Positions 52,799 to 61,721 are shown, counted from the first letter of the stretch. The stretch: 64,000 bases of DNA from CAZLAK01 sp964557545 (GCA_964557545.1 CAZLAK010000005.1:9354-73353); one strand, 5' to 3'. The notes: generated by a model from the letters alone, not told the origin. A program made the numbers and translations.

Positions 52799-55108
52799 TT
52801 ATGAATCCCTCCTGCTTCCTAACACAAAGTTATCGATATAATCTCGATATAGTTGATATGTGTTATCTACTTTTACTCCGGCAGTCATTTCACGGAATGC
52901 TTCTTCGGAGTTAGTTACAAAATAGACCATTTGGATACCGTTCTCTTCAAAAAGCTTTTCGGCAAATTCTGCGAACCGTGTTTCATCAACTAATATAGCA
53001 AAGCCATTTTGCGGAAGAATTAACATTTCTGGTTCTTCATTGTAATTTACTTCTGGTCGCTTTCCAATAGCTCCAGATTTGAGCCAAAGTAATGGTAGTA
53101 TTTCGTGGAACTGTTGGCCCAATGAAACAAGATTTTTATCCAAGAATTCTAGCTTGAAGTATTCAGCATTTGCAGGAAAACCATCGCTCATTGGACGTTT
53201 AACTTGTGATGTTACAATAATGGGGCCTAGCAATTCTGAAACACGTGTCTTGATTGACTTGAAAATGGCAGTCGATTTTGAGGCTATATAAAAGTCTGTT
53301 ATTTGATCCTGTTCTTCAATGGCAGATAACCACTCATCAACTGCATTTACATCAAAAAGAATTGATGCCGTATGTTTATTCGAAACAATGAATTTACAGT
53401 CTTTGGTTACTAATGATTGCGGCAATTGTGACTTTCCTTCCTTATTTCGAAGTAAAGAAACAATTTGCTTTTTTGCAGTTACTGTTAATTCTGTAGGATT
53501 ATCTACAAAACTTAACTGATAGAATGAACGGTCTTCTTCGTCAGAAATAGTTTGAGTAGTGAAGTACTCACCCGTTAAGACAGAGCCATCATCACGCCTA
53601 CCAAGGATACTATACTTTGTTCTAGGCCAAGTTATAGCACGACATATTCCGTGTTTTTCCCATTCAATATCGCCAGGCTTATAGCCATTTTTTTTCAGGG
53701 TTTTTGATTCATCATCCGAGACCTCGTTATTAGTTACTAAAATGCAGCGGCGGTTTCCGTTGTCCTCAGCATTAAGTAAATTTACTGCGTGTAATGTGGT
53801 TCCACTTCCTGCAAAGAAGTCAATAATCAATGCGTCTTTCTTACCCGAAACTGCGAATGTCAGCGCTTCGCGAACAGCATAGAGTGATTTGGGATATGAG
53901 AAGCCACCACCAAGTATTGCCTTGATCATATCAGTACCGTGGGCTTCTGCATTAAATAACGGATCAGTCCAGACAGTTTTAGGTGGTTCACTTTCCCTAC
54001 GAAGAATTACTTCTATTCGGTCAGCTCGCCTTTCAACATACATTCGATCCCTAACAGATTCTACAGTATCTCGTCCATATCTCCATTTCTTTTCTATGCC
54101 GTTTTTATCAATAGGCCAGACATAAATGGTACCATCTTCGTTGTGTTCTACTTGTGCTGATGGATGTAACTCCTTATCAAGTAAATCACCGAAACCGATA
54201 ATGTTATAATTCGAGTCTAAAATTACGGGATAGAAACATGTCGCACCTTCATAACGACCAGAGGTGCTTCCCCAACGTCTTAGATTATATACATCGCCAC
54301 CAGTATGCTGTTTGCGGTAAATAATACTATCAGCTGAATATGAAAATATTGCATATTCGTGAGTCACAGAAAATTTTTTACCCTGAGTTCCACCAGGATT
54401 ATGCTGAATGGTTACGCAAGTATGAGTTAGGTTTGGGAAAAGCTCATGAAGTAGAACCCACAGATGCGCATATTCATTATCATCTATTGTAGTAATCAAA
54501 ACGCCATCATCAGCAAGTATTCTTTTTGCAATCTTTAATCGTTTTTGCATCATTGAGAGCCACTTACTGTGTCGCCAGTTATCACTAGAATCAACATAAT
54601 TATTATTGTATTTCCAATCCCGAGCACCTGTGTTGTATGGGGGGTCAATATAAATACAATCAACCTTCTTAGGGTAGAGATATTCTAGCAACTGAAGGGC
54701 ATGATAATTGTCTGCTTCAATGATTGCATGCCATAAGTTGCTATCAGGTGCATTTTCTACAGAATCGATAGGTTGAAGAGTGGGGAAGATTGGCTCTCCA
54801 AATTGAGCAACTGAAACTAGCTCTGTGATTGGTATGTTTTCGGTATCACCGTTTGCTTTGTTACGGCAAAGGGCAGTATCTCCATCTAACTTCAACACCG
54901 TATATACATCATTAATGTGGCCTGTTTTTTGTGCAACAGTAGAGCCACGTTTGATAGAAACCCCATAAAGCGGAGTGCATTCAGGGATGTGCTCCTCAAA
55001 TACAAGTCCAAATTTCTTATTTTTTGAAATGCGGGCAAATTCCTGTTCCAAGCGGCTACGCAAGGAAGTGTCTGGAATTTGGCGCAGTAAATCATCAATT
55101 GCAGCCAT
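52799..55108 (-). CDS. Type III-style DNA adenine methyltransferase (Mod-like)
   Basis: A 769-residue DNA methyltransferase of the beta class. DPPYNTG at residues 155-161, YIDPPYNTGARDWKYNNNY context, RILADDGVLITTIDDNEYAH and then FFAGSGTTLHAVNLLNAEDN later in the chain, so the catalytic motif comes before the SAM motif as in type III Mod proteins. A long target-recognition region lies between and after them. GGAGGATCAAAAAC precedes ATG 55108. It protects host DNA from the adjacent restriction subunit and sits directly after the ABC-3C ATPase gene. Confidence 0.9.
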   Translation of the reverse strand: MAAIDDLLRQIPDTSLRSRLEQEFARISKNKKFGLVFEEHIPECTPLYGVSIKRGSTVAQKTGHINDVYTVLKLDGDTALCRNKANGDTENIPITELVSVAQFGEPIFPTLQPIDSVENAPDSNLWHAIIEADNYHALQLLEYLYPKKVDCIYIDPPYNTGARDWKYNNNYVDSSDNWRHSKWLSMMQKRLKIAKRILADDGVLITTIDDNEYAHLWVLLHELFPNLTHTCVTIQHNPGGTQGKKFSVTHEYAIFSYSADSIIYRKQHTGGDVYNLRRWGSTSGRYEGATCFYPVILDSNYNIIGFGDLLDKELHPSAQVEHNEDGTIYVWPIDKNGIEKKWRYGRDTVESVRDRMYVERRADRIEVILRRESEPPKTVWTDPLFNAEAHGTDMIKAILGGGFSYPKSLYAVREALTFAVSGKKDALIIDFFAGSGTTLHAVNLLNAEDNGNRRCILVTNNEVSDDESKTLKKNGYKPGDIEWEKHGICRAITWPRTKYSILGRRDDGSVLTGEYFTTQTISDEEDRSFYQLSFVDNPTELTVTAKKQIVSLLRNKEGKSQLPQSLVTKDCKFIVSNKHTASILFDVNAVDEWLSAIEEQDQITDFYIASKSTAIFKSIKTRVSELLGPIIVTSQVKRPMSDGFPANAEYFKLEFLDKNLVSLGQQFHEILPLLWLKSGAIGKRPEVNYNEEPEMLILPQNGFAILVDETRFAEFAEKLFEENGIQMVYFVTNSEEAFREMTAGVKVDNTYQLYRDYIDNFVLGSRRDS

Positions 55109-55126
55109 GTTTTTGATCCTCCTATG

Positions 55127-56767
55127 TTAATAATCATTCGATTGGTATTTACTCCACGAACGACCAAATAATTCATTTCCGTCCGATAAGCGTAAGATTG
55201 CTGTCTCATCTAAGATTTTATGAGCATTTGTAGTTGTAGAGTCAGCTTTATCAAATGCAATAAAAACCTGACGTTTGCTTGTTTGATAACGATCCAATAT
55301 GCGTTCCAGATGAACATCCTCGATACGCTTTAATATATTTGAATCATGGATAAGTGCAGGGATCGGACGTAATTCAAGTATGCTTAAATCGTACACAACA
55401 AGGCTCTTGTATGCTGTTCCCTCACTTGTATTGCTAGGTGTTTCAAAGACAATCTCTTTTTGAGGAGTGATATACAAAAGAGGGGCAGTTTCCTGTCTCT
55501 CGGTTACTACGCCATTTATTATTTCCATGCGAAGATTGATTTCATCTTGCATTTCATCAAGTTTTTCAGTCTGTTGCTGAAACAGTTGTTCAAGTATTTG
55601 TTCCGCTTCAGCTCGTGCTTCTTGAAGCTCTTTTTGATGAATTAACTCAGCTGTTTCTTCTTCGAGCTTATCGATACTTTTAGATACATTAACACACTGG
55701 GATAGTACCCTCTCAGACATCTCCTTCGCAAGACCAGATTCTTCAATTTTACGATTAAGGCGCGTAATCTCTTTGTCATATTCACCGATTAGAGGTTGTA
55801 ATCGCTCGATTTCCTCATCCATTTCTTCGCTTAGAATTTCCCTGATTCTCTTATGGAAATATTCAATCTCTTCAAAAGCCTTTATATTAGTATTTGGGAA
55901 AAAACGTACCAAGGAATCAAATTCACTTGCGGTGTCTACTTTGTTATCAGCAATATTGCTTTTTATAGCATTAAGCTGTGATTGGAGGCGGTTCCGCTTG
56001 CGAACAAAGCTATTCAACTCTTTTTGAATTGCTGTTATTCTCTCAAACGTCTGAGTGTCAAATCCAAACATGGCTAATTGAGCTTCTTCACTATTTTTCA
56101 TCAGCTTTTGAAGTCTATTCCTCAATGACTCTATTGTTTTTTGGTTACTCTCGATTTTCTCGATGTCAACTTTCTGGCGCTGGCGAGATTTAAGTTGTGA
56201 AGACTTAATTCCGAGTTCTTCCTCCATACCTCTTATAGAAGCAAGAATTCTGTAATGCCCGAATAGCTTTAATAGAAAATCTACAGCCTTTTCATCCTGT
56301 TCACGAGGTTTTACAAGCAACGGATACTTTTCAAGTGTATTTTCACGGCCATAGATACGAAAAAAACGCTCGGTTATTTCTGAAAATGTAAGGGAAGGAA
56401 GCCCAACTTTATATTCCTGAAACAGAAATTTTCGAAAATCTTCTAGCGATAATTTTGTAATGAAATGACCCTCTTCATCAATCCGATATACATTTTTAGG
56501 ATCATCAGTACTTCTATAGAAATAGTATGGCTGTTTATCAAACTCGAAAGTGAAATAGATGATATGCGAACCTATTTCCTTTTTTATATCATCATTTAGA
56601 GAGTAGTAGCTTTCACCGCCGAATACATAATCTATAATCCATAGAAAGGTTGATTTTCCAATTGCGTTGCTACCACCTGCACTACCTAAAACTGTATTTA
56701 AGCCTGAATTAAACCGGATAACGCGATGATCCGGAGCAAATTTATCACATTGAATTTCCTTTAACAT
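55127..56767 (-). CDS. DUF2326 SMC/Rad50-like ATPase of an ABC-3C system
   Basis: About 546 residues. Walker A GSNAIGKST at residues 32-40 in an SMC-like N-lobe (RVIRFNSGLNTVLGSAGGSN), then a long coiled coil of roughly 300 residues, and a C-lobe with SILELRPIPALIHDSNILKR and VFIAFDKADST. The IHDS segment and the length match DUF2326, the ATPase of ABC-three-component conflict systems (classified by Aravind and colleagues). ATG 56767 has GGAGGGTG upstream. It overlaps the middle-component gene by 23 bases. It is predicted to detect an invader or DNA structure and drive an effector; the mechanism is inferred. Confidence 0.82.
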   Translation of the reverse strand: MLKEIQCDKFAPDHRVIRFNSGLNTVLGSAGGSNAIGKSTFLWIIDYVFGGESYYSLNDDIKKEIGSHIIYFTFEFDKQPYYFYRSTDDPKNVYRIDEEGHFITKLSLEDFRKFLFQEYKVGLPSLTFSEITERFFRIYGRENTLEKYPLLVKPREQDEKAVDFLLKLFGHYRILASIRGMEEELGIKSSQLKSRQRQKVDIEKIESNQKTIESLRNRLQKLMKNSEEAQLAMFGFDTQTFERITAIQKELNSFVRKRNRLQSQLNAIKSNIADNKVDTASEFDSLVRFFPNTNIKAFEEIEYFHKRIREILSEEMDEEIERLQPLIGEYDKEITRLNRKIEESGLAKEMSERVLSQCVNVSKSIDKLEEETAELIHQKELQEARAEAEQILEQLFQQQTEKLDEMQDEINLRMEIINGVVTERQETAPLLYITPQKEIVFETPSNTSEGTAYKSLVVYDLSILELRPIPALIHDSNILKRIEDVHLERILDRYQTSKRQVFIAFDKADSTTTNAHKILDETAILRLSDGNELFGRSWSKYQSNDY

Positions 56768-56984
56768 AGCGAAGCACCCTCCCTTCCTCAATTAATTCGA
56801 TTTTCCCTAATGCAAATAAGCAATTTAAAGCACTTAGAAAATCAGCTATGTCCTTTTTACGAGTGGATATTAGTTCAAACAACTCTTTAGGGGACATGTC
56901 TTGTTGCGCTAATGCCTCAAGGATATCTGGAAAAAGAGCAATAACGCTATTAGTATAGGGAATTACTTTATTTGGTAATCTCAT
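56745..56984 (-). CDS. ABC-3C middle component, small winged-helix-like protein
   Basis: A 79-residue protein from ATG 56984 (MRLPNKVIPYTNSVIALFPD). The pattern of helices (MSPKELFELISTRKKDIADF, LSALNCLFALGKIELIEE) resembles a small winged helix and corresponds in size and place to the middle components of ABC-3C systems. It overlaps the upstream gene by 17 bases and the downstream ATPase gene by 23, so the three are translated together. Identification rests mainly on context. Confidence 0.65.
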   Translation of the reverse strand: MRLPNKVIPYTNSVIALFPDILEALAQQDMSPKELFELISTRKKDIADFLSALNCLFALGKIELIEEGRVLRYVKGNSM

Positions 56985-58206
56985 CGAACACCTCACACCT
57001 TTGTACGAAGTAGGAGATAATAATCCCACAAGCTTCTCTATATTTGCGGCCTGTCTTTTCAAACAATGTTTCAACAAGCAGATGGTAAATGGTGCTTTGC
57101 GGTATATCTGATTCATTTGCATCCTCGTACATTCGTCTAACACTTTTAGCAAATTTATCAACGTTCAATTTGTTTTCACCCGCTAGACGATATAATGAAT
57201 CATTGACCCCTTCATATAACTGTCGAACATCAAAGAGCACCCGATCCTTCAACCGTTTTTCAATGATTTTATTTTCAACCTTAACAGGCTCTATTTTTAG
57301 CTGAGTATCATCGGTAACATCCATTAAATCGACTTCCCGAAGAACTTGTTCAATTTGTTTTTCTATTGTATATCGTGTAGTAGCATCTCTTGCTCTCATG
57401 AGATTTTCCAAGTCACGCTTGTCCGAAAGCAAAGCCAATTTCTCTTCTTCGGAGACACTGTGCATTTCACGTTCACATTCAACACATAGAACCACTTCAT
57501 CAGTTTCTGAAAGGCGAACGACCTTAGCGTAGTTAATGTCGTTGCCTTCTTTTTTTATACCTAAAACCCTTCCACACTTTTGGCATTTGCCACCTGTTTC
57601 TGCAAGCAACACGAGGGAGTGAGCGTCAATTGCAATTTCGTAAGCAGTCTCTGGAGTCAAATTACTATATGTATTAATAAAGCCTATGTCTAATTTTTTA
57701 TCTTCAAAGGACTGTATGTACTCATTTGTTATCTCACGTACACTACTTTCGCAATTTCGATTCTCGACGTAAAGCACCGTATAAAGTAGGATTCCTGCAA
57801 GGAAGTCCTCCAATACAAAGGCATTACGCTTAATAATATCTTCCTTTTTCATGCCGTTTACTATTTCGACAACTGTATCAGGCTCGATAGAGTCATCAGA
57901 TGCAATAATGTCCTTCAGGGCTAAAACGATTTGGCTTCTCTTATTACTATCCAACATCTGGAGAATGTTTTGCTTAAAGTAATCTGAGATAGCATGAGGA
58001 TCTGCATCAGGAGCGGCATCGGTTACTGTCGGTGATAGATTTTTTTTACCTAGTATTAAATCTGAAACGGTACCATCTTCTCCACTAATATCATAGGTAG
58101 GCGCAATAGAAAGCAACATGGCACCACACAATCGTTTTTGTGTAACTCTTTTAGCCATGCATTTCTTTAAGATTGTTGCAAAAGTACCAAAGCATAACTT
58201 TTTCAT
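56968..58206 (-). CDS. ABC-3C system C-terminal-domain protein with zinc ribbon
   Basis: About 412 residues from ATG 58206 with GAAGGAGG upstream. No enzyme motif is obvious in the first 200 residues. In the middle is a zinc ribbon of two CxxC pairs (KCQKCGRVLG ... LCVECERE), like the treble-clef/zinc fingers seen in ABC-3C proteins, and the C-terminal region is helical (LFDVRQLYEGVNDSLYRLAG). Its place, first of three overlapping genes ending in a DUF2326 ATPase, supports assignment as the third ABC-3C component, the presumed effector or recognition part. Confidence 0.65.
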   Translation of the reverse strand: MKKLCFGTFATILKKCMAKRVTQKRLCGAMLLSIAPTYDISGEDGTVSDLILGKKNLSPTVTDAAPDADPHAISDYFKQNILQMLDSNKRSQIVLALKDIIASDDSIEPDTVVEIVNGMKKEDIIKRNAFVLEDFLAGILLYTVLYVENRNCESSVREITNEYIQSFEDKKLDIGFINTYSNLTPETAYEIAIDAHSLVLLAETGGKCQKCGRVLGIKKEGNDINYAKVVRLSETDEVVLCVECEREMHSVSEEEKLALLSDKRDLENLMRARDATTRYTIEKQIEQVLREVDLMDVTDDTQLKIEPVKVENKIIEKRLKDRVLFDVRQLYEGVNDSLYRLAGENKLNVDKFAKSVRRMYEDANESDIPQSTIYHLLVETLFEKTGRKYREACGIIISYFVQRCEVFDEITK

Positions 58207-58230
58207 ACATTGCGCCTCCTTCAATAGTTT

Positions 58231-58449
58231 TTATTTCTTCGGAGTATCATCATCGATGTAGTCAACGATATCGCCTATGTTAACCTCAAGGGCTTTACAT
58301 ATTCTTCCTAACACATCCATGCTTACCGGTAAATCTTTACCCATTTTTGCTAACGTTGTTGAAGTTAAATTTGTTTTTTCCATCAAATCCTTTTTCAACA
58401 TCTTTTTATCAATTAAAAGTTTCCATAATTTATTATAACTAAATGCCAT
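58231..58449 (-). CDS. XRE-family transcriptional regulator
   Basis: A 72-residue Cro/CI-type helix-turn-helix protein (KLWKLLIDKKMLKKDLMEKT, LTSTTLAKMGKDLPVSMDVL, RICKALEVNIGDIVDYIDDD). The sequence is the HTH_26 type common in Bacillota accessory regions. It is the first gene of the defence operon, 24 bases upstream of the ABC-3C gene. Its own promoter region contains repeated motifs that could be its operators, so it probably represses the whole operon. Confidence 0.92.
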   Translation of the reverse strand: MAFSYNKLWKLLIDKKMLKKDLMEKTNLTSTTLAKMGKDLPVSMDVLGRICKALEVNIGDIVDYIDDDTPKK

Positions 58450-58501
58450 TTTTAACGCCCTCCAAGCACTATTGGATGGTTTCTATTGATGCGTATTTAC
58501 T

Positions 58502-58576
58502 ATTATACCAATTTACTAAGCATATTTCAATCAATAATCTAAACTTACTAAGTATTTCTTTACAAATGCTTAGTTA
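58502..58576 (-). promoter_or_regulatory. Promoter of the defence operon with embedded operator motifs
   Basis: On the minus strand TTGAAA (58525-58530) and TATAAT (58502-58507) are separated by 17 bases, near the sigma-A consensus. Three related motifs surround it: TTTACTAAGCAT (58512-58523, between -35 and -10), CTTACTAAGTAT (58544-58555) and, inverted, AATGCTTAGTTA (58565-58576). They are the likely binding sites of the XRE regulator. Confidence 0.7.
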
Positions 58577-58607
58577 TTTGTCGTTGGTGAAAATGTAAGA
58601 AATTTGC

Positions 58608-58640
58608 GGAGTATCAGCGGAGTGTCAGCAGAGTGTCAGC
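58608..58640. repeat. Three tandem 11-base repeats
   Basis: GGAGTATCAGC, GGAGTGTCAGC and AGAGTGTCAGC lie head to tail, followed by TGAGG. They are between the two divergent units and could bind a regulator or a replication protein of the element on the right. Confidence 0.7.
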
Positions 58641-58936
58641 TGAGGATTTCAGATGCCCAAATTATTAGAATTTAAATAGATGGTAAGACAAGCTTACTTT
58701 TAACAAATAGGAAGCTCGTTCGCTTACCAGCTAAAAAAATATCAAATGCCTGATTTGCAATAAGGGCAAAGGATACATATTGCTGCGTTTCAGTCCTTTA
58801 AGGATTGTTGTGCGTTGCAATAGAAGTACCTTACCTTGTTGCGCTCATTTTCAGGATAAAGGGTCTGTGTACTTCGAGGCACAGACCTATTTTTGTATCC
58901 TTTGCCGCCAATGCAGTCCGGCGGAAAGGATGCAAA
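58641..58936 (+). promoter_or_regulatory. Structured leader of the phage/element operon
   Basis: The AT-rich leader before the sigma-like gene has GGCAAAGGATAC (58765-58776) and its perfect reverse complement GTATCCTTTGCC (58895-58906) about 120 bases apart. Between them are CAGTCCTTTAAGGATTG, a small hairpin, and the strong stem GGTCTGTG-TACTTCGAGG-CACAGACC followed by TATTTTTG (58862-58895), like an intrinsic terminator. The arrangement would suit an attenuator or a small RNA, but no known riboswitch class was recognised. Confidence 0.5.
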
Positions 58937-59470
58937 ATGAAAATTAGAATTATGTACGACAACAAACCTACCTATTTGGAGGTACCGGACGAGGACTTTA
59001 CCCTAATGATTGATATGGACTATGAGGACAGGCTATCCAGTGCCGAAGATAAGGAAACTGTGACTCGCCGTTCGCCACAGGAGATTATGGACGAGCGTTT
59101 TAACAGACCCGATTACAATAACTGGCGTAAATTTGACAGACATAGAGGGATGCCAAAAAAACCATTCCGTAAGGACGACGAATCCGAGGATGCAACGGAT
59201 CATATGGACTATCTCCCCGATAATACCCATGAAGTGGCACGAATTAAAAAGGAAGATTATGAATATTACTGTGAGATTATTCGTTCCATTCTCAAGCCAA
59301 AACATTCAGAACCTTTTATTGCTGTATATCTTGATGGCATGACAATGACTGAGTATGCAGAGCGTGAAGGTGTCAGTAAAAGCGCCATTTCACACCGTTT
59401 AAATACAGCCAAGAAGAATTTAAAAAAAGTTTTTCCAGAATCCTCAACTTTCCCATCTTGCCACGGCTAA
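58937..59470 (+). CDS. Sigma-70 region 4-like HTH protein of a phage/integrative element
   Basis: A 177-residue protein from ATG 58937 (MKIRIMYDNKPTYLEVPDED). The N-terminal half is acidic and not recognised; the C-terminal 60 residues are a sigma-70 region 4-like helix-turn-helix (FIAVYLDGMTMTEYAEREGV, SKSAISHRLNTAKKNLKKVF). Proteins of this kind open the replication module of many Bacillota prophages and integrative elements and are annotated sigma factor-like. GCGGAAAGGATGC lies upstream. An upstream in-frame start would run through the structured leader and is not used. Confidence 0.78.
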   Translation: MKIRIMYDNKPTYLEVPDEDFTLMIDMDYEDRLSSAEDKETVTRRSPQEIMDERFNRPDYNNWRKFDRHRGMPKKPFRKDDESEDATDHMDYLPDNTHEVARIKKEDYEYYCEIIRSILKPKHSEPFIAVYLDGMTMTEYAEREGVSKSAISHRLNTAKKNLKKVFPESSTFPSCHG

Positions 59471-59516
59471 TAGATAGAGGGCAGTACATAAACGCTCTCG
59501 GAAAGAGGTGAAGAAC

Positions 59517-59735
59517 ATGAAACACAACTTGAAAATCAGTGTTTCAAAAACTCCACAGTCTGGCGGGATTGTTTCCTGTCGCAATGTCACTATAAGGGAG
59601 CGTTTCCTTCGTTTCTTACTTGGTGATAAGCAGAAGCTGACTATTCTTGTTCCGGGTGACACCGTACAGGAACTCGCCATCAGTGAGATTAAGGAGGGGG
59701 GATTAAACCATGAGCAAAATCAAACTACTTCTTGA
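59517..59735 (+). CDS. Small conserved mobile-element protein
   Basis: A 72-residue protein from ATG 59517 with AGAGGTG six bases upstream. KHNLKISVSKTPQSGGIVSC, NVTIRERFLRFLLGDKQKLT and ILVPGDTVQELAI recur in Bacillota phage/integrative elements next to the sigma-like gene, with no known function. It overlaps the next gene by 26 bases. Confidence 0.7.
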   Translation: MKHNLKISVSKTPQSGGIVSCRNVTIRERFLRFLLGDKQKLTILVPGDTVQELAISEIKEGGLNHEQNQTTS

Positions 59736-60033
59736 TGTGGTTTCTGATATGCGCTCTTTGGCAGACAGCATACAAGCGGTTGCTGATGCAATGGCGGGTA
59801 GTGAGCCTGTCGAAGCAAAAGAACCGACCACAACTGTAAAAGAGCCAGAACCAAAGAAAAAGGAAATCACTCTAGAGGAAGTCAGAGCAAAACTCGCTGA
59901 GAAGAGTCAAGCTGGTCTTACTGACCAAGTGAGAGAAATCATCCAAAAATACGGTGGCTCTAAATTAAGCGAAGTTGACCCGAAACATTATGCAGATATG
60001 TTGAAAGATGAGGAGGTACTAGGTAATGAGTGA
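59710..60033 (+). CDS. Small hypothetical protein of the replication module
   Basis: A 107-residue charged protein from ATG 59710 with AAGGAGGGGG upstream. The N-terminal helix (LLLDVVSDMRSLADSIQAVA), a low-complexity proline/lysine middle (EPEPKKKEITLEEV) and a C-terminal TDQVREIIQKYGGSKLSEV segment resemble the short phage proteins that precede DUF2800. The function is unknown. It overlaps DUF2800 by eight bases. Confidence 0.7.
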   Translation: MSKIKLLLDVVSDMRSLADSIQAVADAMAGSEPVEAKEPTTTVKEPEPKKKEITLEEVRAKLAEKSQAGLTDQVREIIQKYGGSKLSEVDPKHYADMLKDEEVLGNE

Positions 60034-61174
60034 TCACGCAGTACTTTCCGCATCGGGGTCCCATAGGTGGCTTAATTGCCTTCCTTCTGCAAGATTGGAA
60101 CTGGAATTTGAAAATAGTGAATCCAATGCAGCCGCTGAAGGTACCGCCGCTCATGCTCTCTGTGAACATAAACTTAAAAAAGCACTTCACATGAGAAGTA
60201 AACGGCCAGTCTCGGTGTATAACTCTGATGAAATGGAAGAACACAGCGATGCCTATGTGGAATTTGTAATGGAGCAGCTTGAACTGGCGAAACAAAGCTG
60301 TACGGACCCGTTAATACTTATTGAACAACGTCTTGATTTTTCTTGCTATGTACCCCAGGGGTTCGGAACTGGTGATTGCATCATTATTGGCGATAAAAAG
60401 CTTCATATTATCGATTTTAAGTATGGCATGGGAGTGTTAGTAGATGCAGTGGAAAACCCGCAGATGAAATTGTATGCCCTTGGTGCTTTAGAAATCTACG
60501 ATAGCTTGTACGATATCGAGGAGGTTTCCATGACCATCTTCCAACCCCGCAGGGAAAATGTCAGCACATGGACAATCCCGGTAAAGGAATTAAAGGACTG
60601 GGCAGAAAATGAACTGAAACCAAAGGCGAAAAAGGCCTATGACGGTGAAGGTGAATATCTGACCGGTGAGTGGTGTACTTTCTGCCGAGCGGCTGTTAAA
60701 TGCCGTGCAAGGGCTGAAGAAAAGCTGAAATTAGCACAGATGGAGTTTAAACTGCCACCCCTACTTCTGGACTCCGAAATTGAAGAAGTTCTTTCTAAAC
60801 TGTCTGACCTTACAAAGTGGGCAAATGAAATCATTGCTTATGCCACGGATGCTGCTGTTAATCACGGGAAAGAGTGGCACGGTTTTAAGGTAGTCGAGGG
60901 CAGGTCTATCCGTAAATATAAAGACGAAGAGGCTGTGGCTGAAGTAGCCAAGGCAAATGGCTATAAGGATATCTATCGTCAGAGTCTCATTACCCTTACG
61001 GAAATGCAGAAGCTGATGGGTAAAAAGAAATTTGAGCAAATTCTCGGTGGTCTCATACATAAACCACCGGGCAAGCCAATGCTGGTTCCAAATTCGGATA
61101 AGCGGCCAGCTATGAATATATCAAACGTAAAAAACGAATTTAACGAAATAACGGAGGAATTGGAATATGAATAA
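60026..61174 (+). CDS. DUF2800 protein, PD-(D/E)XK nuclease-like
   Basis: A 382-residue phage/element protein. Conserved regions: SASGSHRWLNCLPSARLELE, AAAEGTAAHALCEHKL, the nuclease-like GTGDCIIIGDKKLHIIDFKY with GMG following, and a C-terminal cysteine pair (WCTFCRAAVKCRARAE), all as in DUF2800/Cas4-RecB-like nucleases that may trim or join DNA ends in phage recombination. It overlaps DUF2815 by eight bases, in the standard order DUF2800-DUF2815-DNA polymerase. Confidence 0.88.
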   Translation: MSDHAVLSASGSHRWLNCLPSARLELEFENSESNAAAEGTAAHALCEHKLKKALHMRSKRPVSVYNSDEMEEHSDAYVEFVMEQLELAKQSCTDPLILIEQRLDFSCYVPQGFGTGDCIIIGDKKLHIIDFKYGMGVLVDAVENPQMKLYALGALEIYDSLYDIEEVSMTIFQPRRENVSTWTIPVKELKDWAENELKPKAKKAYDGEGEYLTGEWCTFCRAAVKCRARAEEKLKLAQMEFKLPPLLLDSEIEEVLSKLSDLTKWANEIIAYATDAAVNHGKEWHGFKVVEGRSIRKYKDEEAVAEVAKANGYKDIYRQSLITLTEMQKLMGKKKFEQILGGLIHKPPGKPMLVPNSDKRPAMNISNVKNEFNEITEELEYE

Positions 61175-61715
61175 TCAAAACAGAACTAAGGTTGTTACAA
61201 GCGTCAACACACGTCTTAGCTACTTTCACGGCTGGGAGCCGGTATCCATCAATGGCGGAGCGGAAAAGTACAGCGTATCCGTATTGATTCCCAAAACAGA
61301 TAAGGAAACCATCAATGCTATCAATGCAGCAGTAGATGCAGCCATTGAAGAGGGCATTGCAAAGTTTGGTGGTAAAAAGCCGAATAAGGCGGCTATTAAA
61401 CTGCCACTTCGAGATGGTGACGTAGAACGTGATGACGAGGCTTACAAAGGACATTACTTTGTAAATGCCAACAGCAAGACTCCACCCCAAATAGTAGATA
61501 AAGCGGTTAGACCTATCCTGGATCGTAACGAGGTTTACAGCGGTTGTTATGCAAGAGTATCCCTAAATTTCTACGCTTTTAACTCTAATGGCAATAAGGG
61601 TGTAGCATGTGGTCTTGGCAACATCCAGAAGATAAGAGATGGAGAGCCTTTAGGCGGAAGAACCAATGCAGCTGATGACTTCACAACTATTGAAGATGAT
61701 GATTTTCTAGCATAA
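61167..61715 (+). CDS. DUF2815 family protein (single-strand-binding-like)
   Basis: A 182-residue protein: VVTSVNTRLSYFHGWEPVSI, KYSVSVLIPKTDKETINAIN, YFVNANSKTPPQIVDKAVRP and VYSGCYARVSLNFYAFNSNG match DUF2815, thought to be an OB-fold single-strand DNA-binding protein of phage replication modules. The acidic C-terminal tail (TIEDDDFLA) is like that of SSB proteins. Its stop is followed by a 16-base-pair hairpin. Confidence 0.87.
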   Translation: MNNQNRTKVVTSVNTRLSYFHGWEPVSINGGAEKYSVSVLIPKTDKETINAINAAVDAAIEEGIAKFGGKKPNKAAIKLPLRDGDVERDDEAYKGHYFVNANSKTPPQIVDKAVRPILDRNEVYSGCYARVSLNFYAFNSNGNKGVACGLGNIQKIRDGEPLGGRTNAADDFTTIEDDDFLA

Positions 61716-61721
61716 AGAATA

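Noticed and set aside
58608..58640. The tandem repeats as a CRISPR remnant
   Set aside because: Units are 11 bases and directly adjacent with no spacers, and no cas gene is near.
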